Assembly (NCBI RefSeq): GCF_018687535.1 | Contig: NZ_CP061295.1 | Span: 1,364,001 to 1,428,000 of the forward strand | DNA from: Polynucleobacter sp. MWH-S4W17 | GTDB taxonomy: Bacteria > Pseudomonadota > Gammaproteobacteria > Burkholderiales > Burkholderiaceae | Reading direction: 5' to 3' | DNA: 64,000 nucleotides | Shown: positions 39,998-49,822 of the stretch, in pieces | Position numbering within the stretch: position 1 is the stretch's first letter | How the letters are laid out: every line of letters begins with the position of its first letter | Notes under the pieces: model-generated | The model's database searches: none | The model's input: only the letters and a program-made list of their open reading frames with translations | What the model was told of the DNA's origin: nothing | Translations under genes and position numbers: made by a program

Positions 39998-41548
39998 ATG
40001 ACTTTTTCTAAAGAAACTAATCATGAGTCGAAAGACTCAAAGAGCACTGGAACTGAGTTCCAGAATTTTGCCCTAGCGGCTTCACTCCTTAAAAACGTTG
40101 CTGAACTGGGTTATACCCAAGCCACTTCCGTGCAAGCTCAGGTTATTCCTGCGGCTTTGGCTGGTGGTGACTTATTGGTCAGCAGCCAAACCGGTAGCGG
40201 TAAAACCGCAGCCTTTTTATTGCCTTTGATTAATCAACTCATCGAAGACAACCCGAACAACTCACCGGTACCAGGTCGCGCACAACCTAAAGTGTTAGTG
40301 CTCTGCCCTACTCGTGAATTGGCTCAACAGGTATCTGCTGATGCAGTGAACTTAGTTCGTGGCATGAAAGGTATCCGTATCGCAACTGTGATGGGTGGCA
40401 TGCCATACGGCAAGCAGATCCAGGCATTAAAAGGTGCATTGTTAGTTGTTGCAACTCCAGGTCGTTTGCTCGACTTGTGCGATAGCAAAGCAATTCGCTT
40501 AGACGATGTTAAGCAACTCGTTATCGATGAAGCAGACCGCATGCTTGACATGGGATTTGCTGACGACCTCGAGGCAATTGATAAGCGTTGCGCAGGCCGT
40601 AACCAAACTTTGATGTTCTCTGCAACTTTTGCGCCAAAGATCATGTCTTTAGCAAACGAGTTGACTACAGATGCTAAGCGTATTGAACTTGCTCACGCAG
40701 GTGAAAAGCACGCCAACATTGAACAGAAATTACATTGGGCTGACAGCATGTCACACAAGCATAAATTGCTCGAGCACATTTTGGCTGATGCTGATTTGGA
40801 TCAAGCGGTTGTGTTTGCTAGCACTCAAGTTGAGAGCGAAAAAATTGCTGACACCTTGCGCGCTAATGGCTATGAAGCTACTGCCCTTCACGGTGCAATG
40901 CCTCAAGCCGTGCGTATGCGTCGCCTTGAGTCTTTACGTAAAGGTCACACCAAGATTTTGGTGGCGACTGACGTAGCGGCTCGCGGTATTGATGTACCAC
41001 GTATTAGTCACGTGATTAACTTTGGCTTGCCAATGAAGCCAGAAGACTATACGCACCGCATCGGTCGTACCGGTCGTGCAGGTCGTAATGGTGTTGCCAT
41101 CACTTTGGTTGAACATCGTGATCGCGCGAAGATCCGCAATATCGAACGCTTTACACAGCAAGATATCGTTGCTTCAGTCATCGCTGGTCTTGAGCCGCAA
41201 GCCAAGCCAAGCTTTGGTGGCGGTGGTGGCGGTCGCGCTGGTGGTGGCCGCTCAGGCGGCGGTGGCGGTCGCGCTGGTGGTGGCTTTGGTGGCAATCGTT
41301 CTGGAGGTGGTGGCGGTCGTTACGGCTCAGGCGCTCGTTCAGAATCTCGCTTTGGTGGTGGCGGTTCAGGCGGCGGCAATGCTGGTGGTCGCTCAGACGA
41401 TTCACGCCCAGCACGCTCTGCTGATTCACGTCCTGCGCGTTCTGCTGACTCACGTCCGGCACGCTCTGGTGACTCACGTCCAGCAGGCGGACCACGTTTT
41501 GCTAAACCAAAGGCCGGCGGTCAACGTCGCAGCTTTAGCGGTAGCTAA
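39998..41548 (+). CDS. DEAD-box ATP-dependent RNA helicase, RhlE-like
   Basis: A 516-residue RNA helicase. Motifs: Q-motif region, I (SSQTGSGKTAAFLLP), Ia (PTRELAQQ), II (VIDEADRMLD), III (FSATF), V (ATDVAARGID) and VI (HRIGRTGRAGRNG). The tail after about residue 400 is disordered: Gly-rich with RGG-like units, then four Asp-Ser-Arg-Pro-Ala repeats, suited to RNA binding or condensate formation. RhlE/DeaD helicases work in ribosome assembly and cold growth. The start at 39998 is preferred; an in-frame ATG at 39986 falls inside the leader hairpin. Confidence 0.92.
   Translation: MTFSKETNHESKDSKSTGTEFQNFALAASLLKNVAELGYTQATSVQAQVIPAALAGGDLLVSSQTGSGKTAAFLLPLINQLIEDNPNNSPVPGRAQPKVLVLCPTRELAQQVSADAVNLVRGMKGIRIATVMGGMPYGKQIQALKGALLVVATPGRLLDLCDSKAIRLDDVKQLVIDEADRMLDMGFADDLEAIDKRCAGRNQTLMFSATFAPKIMSLANELTTDAKRIELAHAGEKHANIEQKLHWADSMSHKHKLLEHILADADLDQAVVFASTQVESEKIADTLRANGYEATALHGAMPQAVRMRRLESLRKGHTKILVATDVAARGIDVPRISHVINFGLPMKPEDYTHRIGRTGRAGRNGVAITLVEHRDRAKIRNIERFTQQDIVASVIAGLEPQAKPSFGGGGGGRAGGGRSGGGGGRAGGGFGGNRSGGGGGRYGSGARSESRFGGGGSGGGNAGGRSDDSRPARSADSRPARSADSRPARSGDSRPAGGPRFAKPKAGGQRRSFSGS
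41399..41486 (+). repeat. 24-bp tandem repeat in helicase tail
   Basis: Three full 24-base units (starting 41399, 41423, 41447) and a partial fourth (41471) encode DSRPARSA/G. Units differ at third positions, so the repeat is kept at protein level. Preceded by a Gly-codon-rich tract at about 41215-41397. Confidence 0.9.
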
Positions 41549-41550
41549 AA

Positions 41551-42123
41551 ATGATTCACCGCAATCGTCTCCGTTCTGCATGGAATCGAGTCGGTTCCGG
41601 TGAAATCCATCGGGCGCCACGCGAGTGGCAACCTTGGCTAAGCGATACCGGGTCTCTCACCCAAAAAATTGAGAATGCAATTGGGCAAAAGCTAGAAATT
41701 CAGGTTTTGCGTGATTGTCCTCAATCACTCAATAGCGACGAAAGTCGCTATTTTCATTTCAAGCTCAGACGCTGCAGAGTACGTGAAGTACTACTCTGCT
41801 CAAATGGCATTGCCTTGGTTATGGCACACAGCGTCATTCCAACACTCAGCTCCAGCGGCAGTAATCATCAGGTCTTGCGATTAGGCACTAAGCCATTGGG
41901 TGCGGTCTTATTTAGTAAAACTCGCAAACAATCTAAGGCAAAGCCGCCGCGCGATATTGCGCGCCTTGATAAAAGGAGTGAATTATGGAAAAAGTGCTCT
42001 AAGCACTCTGCCGGCTTGAGCTCGCCATTATGGGCACGACGTACCCTCTATCGCTTAAAAGGTCATCCTATTTTGGTAAATGAGATTTTTTTGCCTGCCT
42101 TGTTACCGACTGCAAAGCGTTGA
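41551..42123 (+). CDS. ubiC: Chorismate--pyruvate lyase
   Basis: A 190-residue enzyme that splits chorismate into 4-hydroxybenzoate and pyruvate, the first step to ubiquinone. Motifs: REWQPWLSDTGSLT, VREVLLCSNGIALVMAHSVIP, LRLGTKPLGAVLF and the closing LWARRTLYRLKGHPILVNEIF (split for length: LWARRTLY, then GHPILVNEIFLP). Two bases after the helicase stop, so read on the same message. Slightly diverged and Lys/Ser-rich between residues 120 and 150. Confidence 0.88.
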   Translation: MIHRNRLRSAWNRVGSGEIHRAPREWQPWLSDTGSLTQKIENAIGQKLEIQVLRDCPQSLNSDESRYFHFKLRRCRVREVLLCSNGIALVMAHSVIPTLSSSGSNHQVLRLGTKPLGAVLFSKTRKQSKAKPPRDIARLDKRSELWKKCSKHSAGLSSPLWARRTLYRLKGHPILVNEIFLPALLPTAKR

Positions 42124-42139
42124 TTATTCGCCTTTACTT

Positions 42140-42964
42140 TTAGATTGTCAGCCAAGCTAAAGTTGACTTGATCAAAGCCTCATCACCCGGCTCACTTGTA
42201 AAGACTTCACCAAACCCAATCATTTCCGCCGCATCCGCAATATTATGATGTGGGCATAGTGCACTGGCGACATTGAGGCTTTGCGTAAATTGGTCTTTCA
42301 TGACTTCGCCAAGATAGCGAACAGCCTCAGAGGAAGTGAGCAACCAAAGTGATTTACTCAAATCCATTTCTCGCACCAGTTGCCAAGCAGGATTATCAAT
42401 ACCCAAGGGCACACGTGTGTAGGTTGAAATAGCCTCTACAGTGGCGCCTGCCTTTTTTAGCGTATCTGCCAGCCAATCACGGCCACCCTCACCTTTAAAG
42501 ATCACTACTTTTTTACCCTGCCAATTCCATTTCAGGGATTGAAGCTCTTTCCACAAACCTTCAGAGTCCCAGTTTTCATTATTTCCTGGAATGATGATGG
42601 GAGTGGGCTTGTCTTCCGATCCGACACCATGATTTTTCAGGGCAAAATGACTGCTGCCACCCATTACACCAATGGGAATAATCTTCTTAGAAAAGTCTTG
42701 CCAATCTCGCTCCAATAAACGCATCACACTCTCGATGGCATTAGGACTTACAAAGATGGCAAAATCCGCGTCACTCAGGGTGGTAGCAATATGGTCAGCT
42801 AGATGTTCGTCCGACCTGGGAACAATGGTTAGCAAAGGCAAAGAGAGAATTTCTGGAAGACTACGCTTTCCTACTCCACTTGCCTCGATTGCTTTGGTGA
42901 GCACTTCAATCAATTGACGAGCCTGACCACTAGGTCTCGTGACAATGATCGTTTTAGTACTCAT
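42140..42964 (-). CDS. hemD: Uroporphyrinogen-III synthase
   Basis: A 274-residue enzyme that cyclises hydroxymethylbilane to uroporphyrinogen III. This family is poorly conserved; support comes from the N-terminal TIIVTRPSGQARQL, the FAIFVSPNAIESVM segment, VVIFKGEGGRDWLADTLKKAGA and LWLLTSSEAVRYL, and from hemC directly upstream. The ATG at 42964 is preferred to a TTG two codons earlier. 34 bases after hemC. Confidence 0.88.
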   Translation of the reverse strand: MSTKTIIVTRPSGQARQLIEVLTKAIEASGVGKRSLPEILSLPLLTIVPRSDEHLADHIATTLSDADFAIFVSPNAIESVMRLLERDWQDFSKKIIPIGVMGGSSHFALKNHGVGSEDKPTPIIIPGNNENWDSEGLWKELQSLKWNWQGKKVVIFKGEGGRDWLADTLKKAGATVEAISTYTRVPLGIDNPAWQLVREMDLSKSLWLLTSSEAVRYLGEVMKDQFTQSLNVASALCPHHNIADAAEMIGFGEVFTSEPGDEALIKSTLAWLTI

Positions 42965-42998
42965 GCTCAATAGCTACTTTTTCTCTATTTTCTATGTA

Positions 42999-43964
42999 TT
43001 ACTTAGAAATTTTAGGAATTAAGTCGGCTGCGCCCTGCGCCAGCAAGTCCTTTGCCACTGCTAGTCCTAGCGCCTCTGCGTCTTCAACTGATGTCACCTG
43101 AGCGCTGCCATTGGCTAAGCAAATAGCCTTGCCATCAACACTCGCTACAAAAGAGCGAATATTCATTTGGTTCTGATCCCATATGGCATGGGCAGCTAAC
43201 GGTACCTCACATGAGCCGCCGAGTTGACGAGACACCATACGTTCAGCAGAAACAGCCAATAAAGTTGGTAAATCATTTAGTGGAGCAAGCCACTGTTTGA
43301 TATTGGGATGCTTGCTTAAAGTTTCGATACCTAAGGCGCCCTGACCTGCAGCAGGTGTGTAAGGATCGTATGGCAAAAATGCACGGATGCGGGACTCCAA
43401 ACCTAAACGCTTTAAGCCTGCAGCCGCCAAAATAATGGCTTGATATTCACCGCGATCTAACTTGCTCATACGGGTATCTAAGTTACCGCGTAATGGCTGT
43501 ATGACTAAATACGGAAATTTTGCGCGCAGCACTGATTCACGTCTGAGGCTTGAGGTACCCACAATCGCACCGTGTGGTAAATCCTCAAAGATTGCATAGT
43601 CATTGGAAACAAAGGCATCGCGCGCATCTTCCCTGGCCATGACACAAGAAAGGTCGAATCCCTCGGGCATCACCATTGGGACATCTTTTAAAGAATGCAC
43701 CGCTAAATCGGCTCGTCCATCCTCAAGTGCTGTTTCCAGCTCTTTTACAAAAAGGCCCTTACCACCCACTTTAGAGAGGGCTCGGTCCAAAATCTGATCC
43801 CCACGGGTGGTCATCCCTAAAATCTGGACATCGCAGCCTGGATAGAGCTTTTTCAGGCAATCCCGGACATGCTCAGCCTGCCACATGGCTAGGCGACTTT
43901 CACGGGAAGCGATTACGAGGCGCTTTGGAGCGTCAGATGGGGAGGAATTCAGGGTTGGGGACAT
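42999..43964 (-). CDS. hemC: Porphobilinogen deaminase (hydroxymethylbilane synthase)
   Basis: A 321-residue enzyme joining four porphobilinogens on a dipyrromethane cofactor. The cofactor-bearing Cys is in [42 protein letters not shown] and [13 protein letters not shown] are classic. The frame is open 25 codons further upstream but that would cross into the argH start; the ATG at 43964 fits family length. First gene of hemCD, divergent from argH over 43 bases. Confidence 0.95.
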   Translation of the reverse strand: MSPTLNSSPSDAPKRLVIASRESRLAMWQAEHVRDCLKKLYPGCDVQILGMTTRGDQILDRALSKVGGKGLFVKELETALEDGRADLAVHSLKDVPMVMPEGFDLSCVMAREDARDAFVSNDYAIFEDLPHGAIVGTSSLRRESVLRAKFPYLVIQPLRGNLDTRMSKLDRGEYQAIILAAAGLKRLGLESRIRAFLPYDPYTPAAGQGALGIETLSKHPNIKQWLAPLNDLPTLLAVSAERMVSRQLGGSCEVPLAAHAIWDQNQMNIRSFVASVDGKAICLANGSAQVTSVEDAEALGLAVAKDLLAQGAADLIPKISK

Positions 43965-44007
43965 AACATTTAAAATAATTAAAGACCTACACCAATATAC
44001 TGTGTTT

Positions 44008-45426
44008 ATGAGCTCATCAAATAATTCCTTAGCCAACAAAGCCCAAGCTTGGTCGGCCCGTTTTGCAGAACCTGTCGACGAACTCGTTCAGCGTTATACC
44101 GCCTCTATTGGCTTTGATCAACGCTTTGCAATGGTTGATATTGCCGGCTCCTTAGCCCATGCTGAAATGCTGGCTACCCAAAAGATTATTAGCAGCCAAG
44201 ATTTGGCCGATATTCAAAGGGGCATGGCTCAAATTAAGAGTGAAATCGAATCAGGGCAGTTTAATTGGCAATTAGCACTAGAAGATGTGCACCTGAACAT
44301 CGAAGCGCGCTTAACAGCATTGGTAGGCGATGCTGGCAAGCGTTTGCATACCGGTCGTTCACGTAATGACCAAGTAGCGACTGATTTGCGCCTATGGTTG
44401 CGTAGCAATGTTGATGATATTGCTATCACCCTTAAATCTCTCCGTCTTGCACTATTGGATTTAGCTGAAAAGCATGCTTCCACGATCATGCCAGGTCATA
44501 CGCATTTGCAAGTTGCGCAACCGATTACTTTTGGTCATCACTTGATGGCCTACTATGAAATGTTTAGTCGTGATGCCAGTCGCTTAGTAGATTTGCGTGC
44601 TCGTTTCAATCGCCTGCCTTTAGGTGCAGCAGCATTAGCTGGCACCACCTATCCGATCGATCGTGAACAAGTGGCTAAGACCTTAGGCTTTGATGGTATC
44701 TGCAATAACTCATTAGACGCTGTCTCTGATCGTGACTTTGCGATTGAGTTCTGCGCCTTCTCATCAATTTTGATGATGCACGTATCGCGCCTGTCTGAAG
44801 AGTTGATCTTATGGCTGAGCCCACGCTTTGGTTTCATCGATCTACCAGATCGCTTCTGCACTGGCAGCTCGATCATGCCGCAAAAGAAAAATCCGGATGT
44901 TCCAGAATTAGCCCGTGGTAAGACTGGCCGTGTATATGGCGATCTGATTTCTTTGTTGACCCTTATGAAGGGTCAACCACTGGCCTACAACAAAGATAAC
45001 CAAGAAGATAAAGAACCTCTGTTTGATGCAGTAGATACTGTGCAAGATACCTTGCGTATTTTTGCTGACATGGTTCCGCATATTGAAGTGAAAGCAGAAG
45101 TAATGAAGAAGGCTGCTGAAGAAGGTTTTGCAACAGCAACCGACTTGGCTGACTATTTGGTTAAAAAAGGTTTGGCTTTCCGCGATGCCCATGAAGCAGT
45201 GGCCCATGCCGTTAAGGCCTGTGTTGGCAGAAACTGTATGCTTACCGACCTCAGTCTTTCTGAGTTGCGTTTTGCATGTGGTTTAGATAACCGCCCTGAA
45301 CTGATTAGCGATGATGTGTTTGCATTACTCACCGTTGATGGCTCAGTGCAATCACGCCAACATGCTGGTGGTACCGCCCCGGAGCAGGTTCTCGCTGCTA
45401 TTAAACGGGGTCGCGCAGACCTTTAA
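44008..45426 (+). CDS. argH: Argininosuccinate lyase
   Basis: A 472-residue enzyme releasing arginine and fumarate in the last arginine-synthesis step. The fumarase-superfamily signature [12 protein letters not shown], plus [17 protein letters not shown] and [12 protein letters not shown], identify it. The start is the ATG at 44008; the longer open frame to 43885 overlaps hemC and is rejected. Arginine feeds both CphA and, possibly, the decarboxylase encoded at 48 kb. The TRAP genes begin five bases later. Confidence 0.96.
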   Translation: MSSSNNSLANKAQAWSARFAEPVDELVQRYTASIGFDQRFAMVDIAGSLAHAEMLATQKIISSQDLADIQRGMAQIKSEIESGQFNWQLALEDVHLNIEARLTALVGDAGKRLHTGRSRNDQVATDLRLWLRSNVDDIAITLKSLRLALLDLAEKHASTIMPGHTHLQVAQPITFGHHLMAYYEMFSRDASRLVDLRARFNRLPLGAAALAGTTYPIDREQVAKTLGFDGICNNSLDAVSDRDFAIEFCAFSSILMMHVSRLSEELILWLSPRFGFIDLPDRFCTGSSIMPQKKNPDVPELARGKTGRVYGDLISLLTLMKGQPLAYNKDNQEDKEPLFDAVDTVQDTLRIFADMVPHIEVKAEVMKKAAEEGFATATDLADYLVKKGLAFRDAHEAVAHAVKACVGRNCMLTDLSLSELRFACGLDNRPELISDDVFALLTVDGSVQSRQHAGGTAPEQVLAAIKRGRADL

Positions 45427-45431
45427 AGTGC

Positions 45432-45983
45432 ATGGGGTTTTGGTCCAAACTCTCTGCGGGGATTGACTACGTAAACCAGCTTCTGGGCAAGGCAGCCAGC
45501 ATCATGATTTTGCTGTCTTGTGTCGTGTCAGCACTCAATGCCCTGCTGCGCTATGGATTCGATGTCAGCAACAACTGGCCATTAGAACTTCAATGGTATC
45601 TCTTCGCTGCTGCAGTTATGCTCGGCACGTCTTACACACTCAAACGCAATGAACATGTCAGGGTAGATTTAATTTACTCACAACTTTCTGATCGCGGGCG
45701 CTTGTGGGTTGATCTTTTTGGCTTGGCATTCTTTTTAATGCCAGCCTGCCTCTTATTTGCTTGGCTCTCCTGGACAACACTCTTTTACCCATCATGGCTG
45801 GTAACCGAGCATTCACTGAACTCTGGTGGCTTAGCACGTTACCCCATTAAGTTTGTAGTACCTTTTGGGTTTTTGATGCTGAGCCTGCAAGGTGTGTCAG
45901 AAATCATTAAGCGTATCAGCGCGTTACAGGGTAAAACAACCCTCCCCGCCGAAGATCTCCATTACGAAAAGCCGATGCAATGA
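45432..45983 (+). CDS. TRAP transporter small permease (DctQ)
   Basis: A 183-residue membrane protein with four helices, the small subunit of a tripartite Na+-driven uptake system. LQWYLFAAAVMLGTSYTLKRNEHVRVD is the DctQ signature region (given here in two parts: LQWYLFAAAVMLG and NEHVRVD). It follows argH by five bases and overlaps dctM by four. No DctP binding protein is nearby, so the substrate is unknown. Confidence 0.9.
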   Translation: MGFWSKLSAGIDYVNQLLGKAASIMILLSCVVSALNALLRYGFDVSNNWPLELQWYLFAAAVMLGTSYTLKRNEHVRVDLIYSQLSDRGRLWVDLFGLAFFLMPACLLFAWLSWTTLFYPSWLVTEHSLNSGGLARYPIKFVVPFGFLMLSLQGVSEIIKRISALQGKTTLPAEDLHYEKPMQ

Positions 45984-47509
45984 TTCCATTAGAGTGGATG
46001 CCACCCTTGATGTTTGGTGGGCTGATTGTCTTTATGTTAATCGGCTTCCCGGTTGCATTCTCTTTAATGGCTGCGGGATTATTTTTCTCAGCCATTGCGA
46101 TTGGCGAAGGCTTCTTTGGCCTCCCATTTTTGCAAGCTATTCCGCAACGCATCTTTGGTAGCGTGCTCGCCAATGATCTACTGCTAGCCATTCCCTTCTT
46201 CACTTTCATGGGCGCTATTTTAGAGCGCTGCGGCCTCGCAGAAGAAATGCTCGACTCGATGGGCCAACTGTTTGGGCGCGTTCGTGGCGGCCTTGGTTAC
46301 TCCATCATCATCGTTGGCTTTATCTTGGGTGCCATCACTGGCACTGTCGCTGCTCAGGTGATCGCTATGGCAATGATTTCTTTGCCGGTGATGATGCGTT
46401 ACGGCTACAACATGCGCTACGCTACAGGCGTTTTAGCGGCCTCTGGAACGATTACGCAGCTGGTGCCCCCATCATTGGTATTGATTGTGTTGGCGGACCA
46501 ACTTAAAACACAAAGCGGCAGTGCAGATGTGGGCAGCATGTATCTCGGCGCATGGGGTCCATCGCTTTTGCAGATCGCCCTCTTTGCTCTATATACATTC
46601 TTCCTGAGTCGTGTTCGCCCCGACTATCTGCCGCCTGTACCTGAAAGCGATCTCACACTTAAAGGCTGGGCCCTTTGGAAAAAATGCCTCCTAGGAATCA
46701 TCCCATCAGCGGTCCTGATCTTCCTGGTTCTGGGCACCATCATGACTGGTATTGCCACCCCTACAGAATCGGGTGCTATGGGTGCAATGGGTGCACTTCT
46801 TCTCGCTTGGCTACGCCGTGCAAGCATTCCTAATCTCAAAGGATTGGTACAAGAGGCTTATCAAAACACCATGCGTATTACTGCCATGGTGGTTTTTATT
46901 CTAATTGGATCTACTTGCTTCTCTGTCGTCTTTCAAGGAATAGATGGTGGCTTCTGGGTAGAAGAGCTTTTCTCCAATCTTCCTGGTGGTTGGATTGGCT
47001 TTCTGATCGTCGTTAATTTATTTGTTTTCTTCCTAGCTTTCTTCTTAGACTTCTTTGAAATCGCCTTCATAGTGGTGCCGATGTTGGCACCAGTAGCAGT
47101 GAAATTACTTTCACCGGTATTGCTCGATTCCATGAATGGCAATCCTCAAGCAGCAGCCAGTGCAGCACTAGTGTGGTTTGGGGTCATGCTCTGTGTGAAT
47201 ATGCAGACTTCTTTTATGCATCCGCCGTTTGGTTTTGCCCTTTTCTACCTCAGAGGTGTAGCACCGAAAGAAGTGAAGAGTAGTGATATCTATTGGGGTG
47301 CCCTGCCTTGGGTAGGTCTACAGTTAGTAATGGTTGTGCTGGTGATGGTATTCCCGGCCTTAGTTACAACTCTCCTAGATAAGCCTGCTGCTGTAGTTCA
47401 AAGCCAAGACTTTAATTTCACCGGGGAAGAAAGCAAGCCTGATACATCCACAACCAAGGTAGATGAGGATGCTCCGGTGACGTTTCAGCTGGATAAGCCG
47501 GCAAAATAA
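45980..47509 (+). CDS. TRAP transporter large permease (DctM)
   Basis: A 509-residue, 12-13 helix permease of the DctM/IT superfamily. Signature stretches include GFPVAFSLMAAGLFF near the start, ASGTITQLVPPSLVLIVLAD and PTESGAMGAMGALLLAW. It ends in a hydrophilic, acidic tail of about 45 residues (ESKPDTSTTKVDEDAP), which is longer than usual. The four-base overlap with dctQ implies coupled translation. Binding protein must come from elsewhere. Confidence 0.92.
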   Translation: MIPLEWMPPLMFGGLIVFMLIGFPVAFSLMAAGLFFSAIAIGEGFFGLPFLQAIPQRIFGSVLANDLLLAIPFFTFMGAILERCGLAEEMLDSMGQLFGRVRGGLGYSIIIVGFILGAITGTVAAQVIAMAMISLPVMMRYGYNMRYATGVLAASGTITQLVPPSLVLIVLADQLKTQSGSADVGSMYLGAWGPSLLQIALFALYTFFLSRVRPDYLPPVPESDLTLKGWALWKKCLLGIIPSAVLIFLVLGTIMTGIATPTESGAMGAMGALLLAWLRRASIPNLKGLVQEAYQNTMRITAMVVFILIGSTCFSVVFQGIDGGFWVEELFSNLPGGWIGFLIVVNLFVFFLAFFLDFFEIAFIVVPMLAPVAVKLLSPVLLDSMNGNPQAAASAALVWFGVMLCVNMQTSFMHPPFGFALFYLRGVAPKEVKSSDIYWGALPWVGLQLVMVVLVMVFPALVTTLLDKPAAVVQSQDFNFTGEESKPDTSTTKVDEDAPVTFQLDKPAK

Positions 47510-47535
47510 AACGCCCCGCAAGTACGAGGCGTTTT
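47508..47535. terminator. Bidirectional terminator between dctM and the decarboxylase
   Basis: AAAACGCC / GGCGTTTT stem, 12-base loop. It overlaps the dctM stop codon and serves the convergent decarboxylase gene. Confidence 0.75.
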
Positions 47536-47554
47536 AATACAAAATATGAGTTGA

Positions 47555-49822
47555 TTACAGAGTAATGTCGCGCTCTTGCCTTACGCAATCCACGTAGTAC
47601 TCGCTCTTACCATCGATGCTAGCTTTAACGAGTCCATGGATATCCGTCTCAAATCCAGGGAACTTCTCATTGAAGTCTCTAGCGAAGTAGAGGTAGTCAA
47701 TGATGCGTTTGTTAAAGCGCTCCCCCGGAATCAGAAGCGGAATGCCCGGAGGATAAGGAGTAACCAACATGGCAGTTACACGCCCCTCCAATTGATCCAG
47801 CGGCACACGATCTACTTCTTTGTGTGCCATCTTTGCCCATGCCTCTGAAGGCATCATGGCAGGAACCATATCTGAGGTATACATCTCAGTAGTCATGCGT
47901 GCCACATCACGACCCTTATAGAACTCATGAATTTGCTGGCAAATATCTTTTAAGCCAACGCGCTCGTAGCGTGGGTGTTTGGCGACAAACTCAGGCAATA
48001 CCTTCCACAAGGGTGCATTTTTATCAAAGTGATCCTTGAATTGCTGTAGCTCGGTTACAAGCGTGTTCCAACGGCCTTTAGTAATGCCGATCGTGAACAT
48101 GATGAAGAAGGAGTAGAGACCGCACTTCTCTACGATTACGCCATGCTCAGCAAGATACTTAGTCACAATACTTGCAGGAATGCCCATAGAGCCAAAGTTA
48201 CCTTCGATATCCAAACCAGGCGTAACCACTGTAGCCTTAATAGGATCAAGCATGTTGAAGTCTTTGGCTAATTTGCCAAAGTCATGCCAAGCAGCAGATG
48301 GCTCCAAGATCCAATCAGAGCGCTCGCCAATCCCCTCCTCCGCTAAGTGATCCGGGCCCCAGACCTTGAACCACCAGTCAGCGCCAAACTTATCATCCAC
48401 CTCGCGCATCGCGCGGCGGAAGTCCATTGCTTCAGCAATGGACTCTTCAACTAGCGTCGTGCCGCCAGGAGACTCCATCATGGCCGCAGAAACGTCGCAT
48501 GAAGCAATGATGGCGTACTGAGGACTGGTAGAGGTATGCATTAAGTAGGCTTCATTGAAGCAATCACGATCCAACTTAGTATCTTCAGCATCCTGTACCA
48601 ACACCTGTGATGCCTGGGATAAACCAGCCAGTAACTTGTGGGTGGACTGGGTTGCGAACATCAAACTCTTCTTTGTACGCTTACGATCCGAACCAATGGC
48701 ATGCATGTCTTTATAGAAAGGATGGAAGGCGGCATGCGGCAACCATGCCTCATCGAAATGCAAGGAGTCTACCCTGCCGTCCAGCATCTCTTTAATCATC
48801 TCAACGTTATAAACAATGCCGTCATAAGTACTTTGTGTGAGCGTCATAACACGTGGCACGACATTCTTGTCCTTGATGAACGGATTTGCATCAATTTTCT
48901 TCTTGATGTTTTTCCACTCAAACTCTTCTTTCGGGATTGGGCCAATAATGCCCAAGTGATTACGAGTAGGCATCAAGAAGATAGGAATCGCGCCCATCAT
49001 GGTGATGGAATGAATCACAGACTTATGACAATTACGGTCAACTAGGACCACGTCGCCAGGAGCAACCGTAGAGTGCCAAACAATCTTGTTTGATGTCGAT
49101 GTGCCATTGGTAACGAAGAACAAATGATCGGCATTGAAGATGCGTGCCGCATTGCGCTCGCTCTGCAGCACTGGGCCCGTATGGTCCAGAAGTTGACCCA
49201 GCTCTTCCACGGCGTTACAGACGTCAGCGCGCAACATATTCTCACCAAAGAACTGATGGAACATTCGTCCTACCGGGCTCTTTAAGAAAGCAACACCACC
49301 AGAGTGACCTGGGCAATGCCAAGAATAAGACCCTTCAGAGGCATAGTTAGTTAACGCACGGAAAAATGGAGGAGCCAGAGAATCCAAATACACCTTGGCT
49401 TCACGAATAATATGACGTGCCACGAATTCTGGAGTGTCTTCATTCATATGAATGAAACCGTGCAACTCGCGCAAGATGTCATTGGGCATATGACGTGAGG
49501 TACGTGTCTCGCCATACAAGAAGATAGGGATATCTTCATTACGTTTACGCACTTCAGTAATAAAAGCGCGCAAGTTATTTAATGCTGGAAGATCATTATC
49601 TTCAGAGTCAGCATCAAACTCCTCATCATCAATAGAGACGATGAATGATGATGCACGAGAAGCTTGCTGAGCAAATGAAGTTAGGTCACCATAGCTAGTT
49701 AAACCAATAACTTCCATGCCTTCATTCTCAATCGCCTCAGCGAGGTCACGAATTCCCGAGCCCGAAATATTTTCGGAGCGGAAGTCTTCATCAATAATGA
49801 TGATTGGAAAACGAAATTTCAT
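47555..49822 (-). CDS. Arginine/lysine/ornithine decarboxylase (AdiA-like, PLP)
   Basis: A 755-residue fold-type I PLP decarboxylase of the acid-stress class. It has the N-terminal receiver-like wing domain (1-130), then the core with HCPGHSGGVAFLKSP (169-183), LHFDEAW (354-360) and the PLP-binding Lys396 in TQSTHKLLAG. Its length equals E. coli AdiA (arginine) rather than CadA or SpeC, but specificity cannot be fixed by eye. Products would be agmatine, cadaverine or putrescine plus CO2. Its ATG overlaps the K+ channel stop by four bases. No antiporter sits beside it. Confidence 0.92.
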   Translation of the reverse strand: MKFRFPIIIIDEDFRSENISGSGIRDLAEAIENEGMEVIGLTSYGDLTSFAQQASRASSFIVSIDDEEFDADSEDNDLPALNNLRAFITEVRKRNEDIPIFLYGETRTSRHMPNDILRELHGFIHMNEDTPEFVARHIIREAKVYLDSLAPPFFRALTNYASEGSYSWHCPGHSGGVAFLKSPVGRMFHQFFGENMLRADVCNAVEELGQLLDHTGPVLQSERNAARIFNADHLFFVTNGTSTSNKIVWHSTVAPGDVVLVDRNCHKSVIHSITMMGAIPIFLMPTRNHLGIIGPIPKEEFEWKNIKKKIDANPFIKDKNVVPRVMTLTQSTYDGIVYNVEMIKEMLDGRVDSLHFDEAWLPHAAFHPFYKDMHAIGSDRKRTKKSLMFATQSTHKLLAGLSQASQVLVQDAEDTKLDRDCFNEAYLMHTSTSPQYAIIASCDVSAAMMESPGGTTLVEESIAEAMDFRRAMREVDDKFGADWWFKVWGPDHLAEEGIGERSDWILEPSAAWHDFGKLAKDFNMLDPIKATVVTPGLDIEGNFGSMGIPASIVTKYLAEHGVIVEKCGLYSFFIMFTIGITKGRWNTLVTELQQFKDHFDKNAPLWKVLPEFVAKHPRYERVGLKDICQQIHEFYKGRDVARMTTEMYTSDMVPAMMPSEAWAKMAHKEVDRVPLDQLEGRVTAMLVTPYPPGIPLLIPGERFNKRIIDYLYFARDFNEKFPGFETDIHGLVKASIDGKSEYYVDCVRQERDITL

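Noticed and set aside
41399..41486. Possible CRISPR-like array
   Set aside because: Units are contiguous 24-base in-frame repeats with no spacers, coding part of a disordered protein tail.
41076..41603. 175-codon plus-strand frame inside the helicase tail, and a 105-codon frame on the other strand
   Set aside because: Both arise from the repetitive Gly/Arg codons of the helicase tail and have low-complexity Val/Ala or His/Arg composition.
43885..44007. Upstream extension of argH
   Set aside because: It would overlap the hemC start and adds residues not found in argininosuccinate lyases; the ATG at 44008 fits the family N-terminus.
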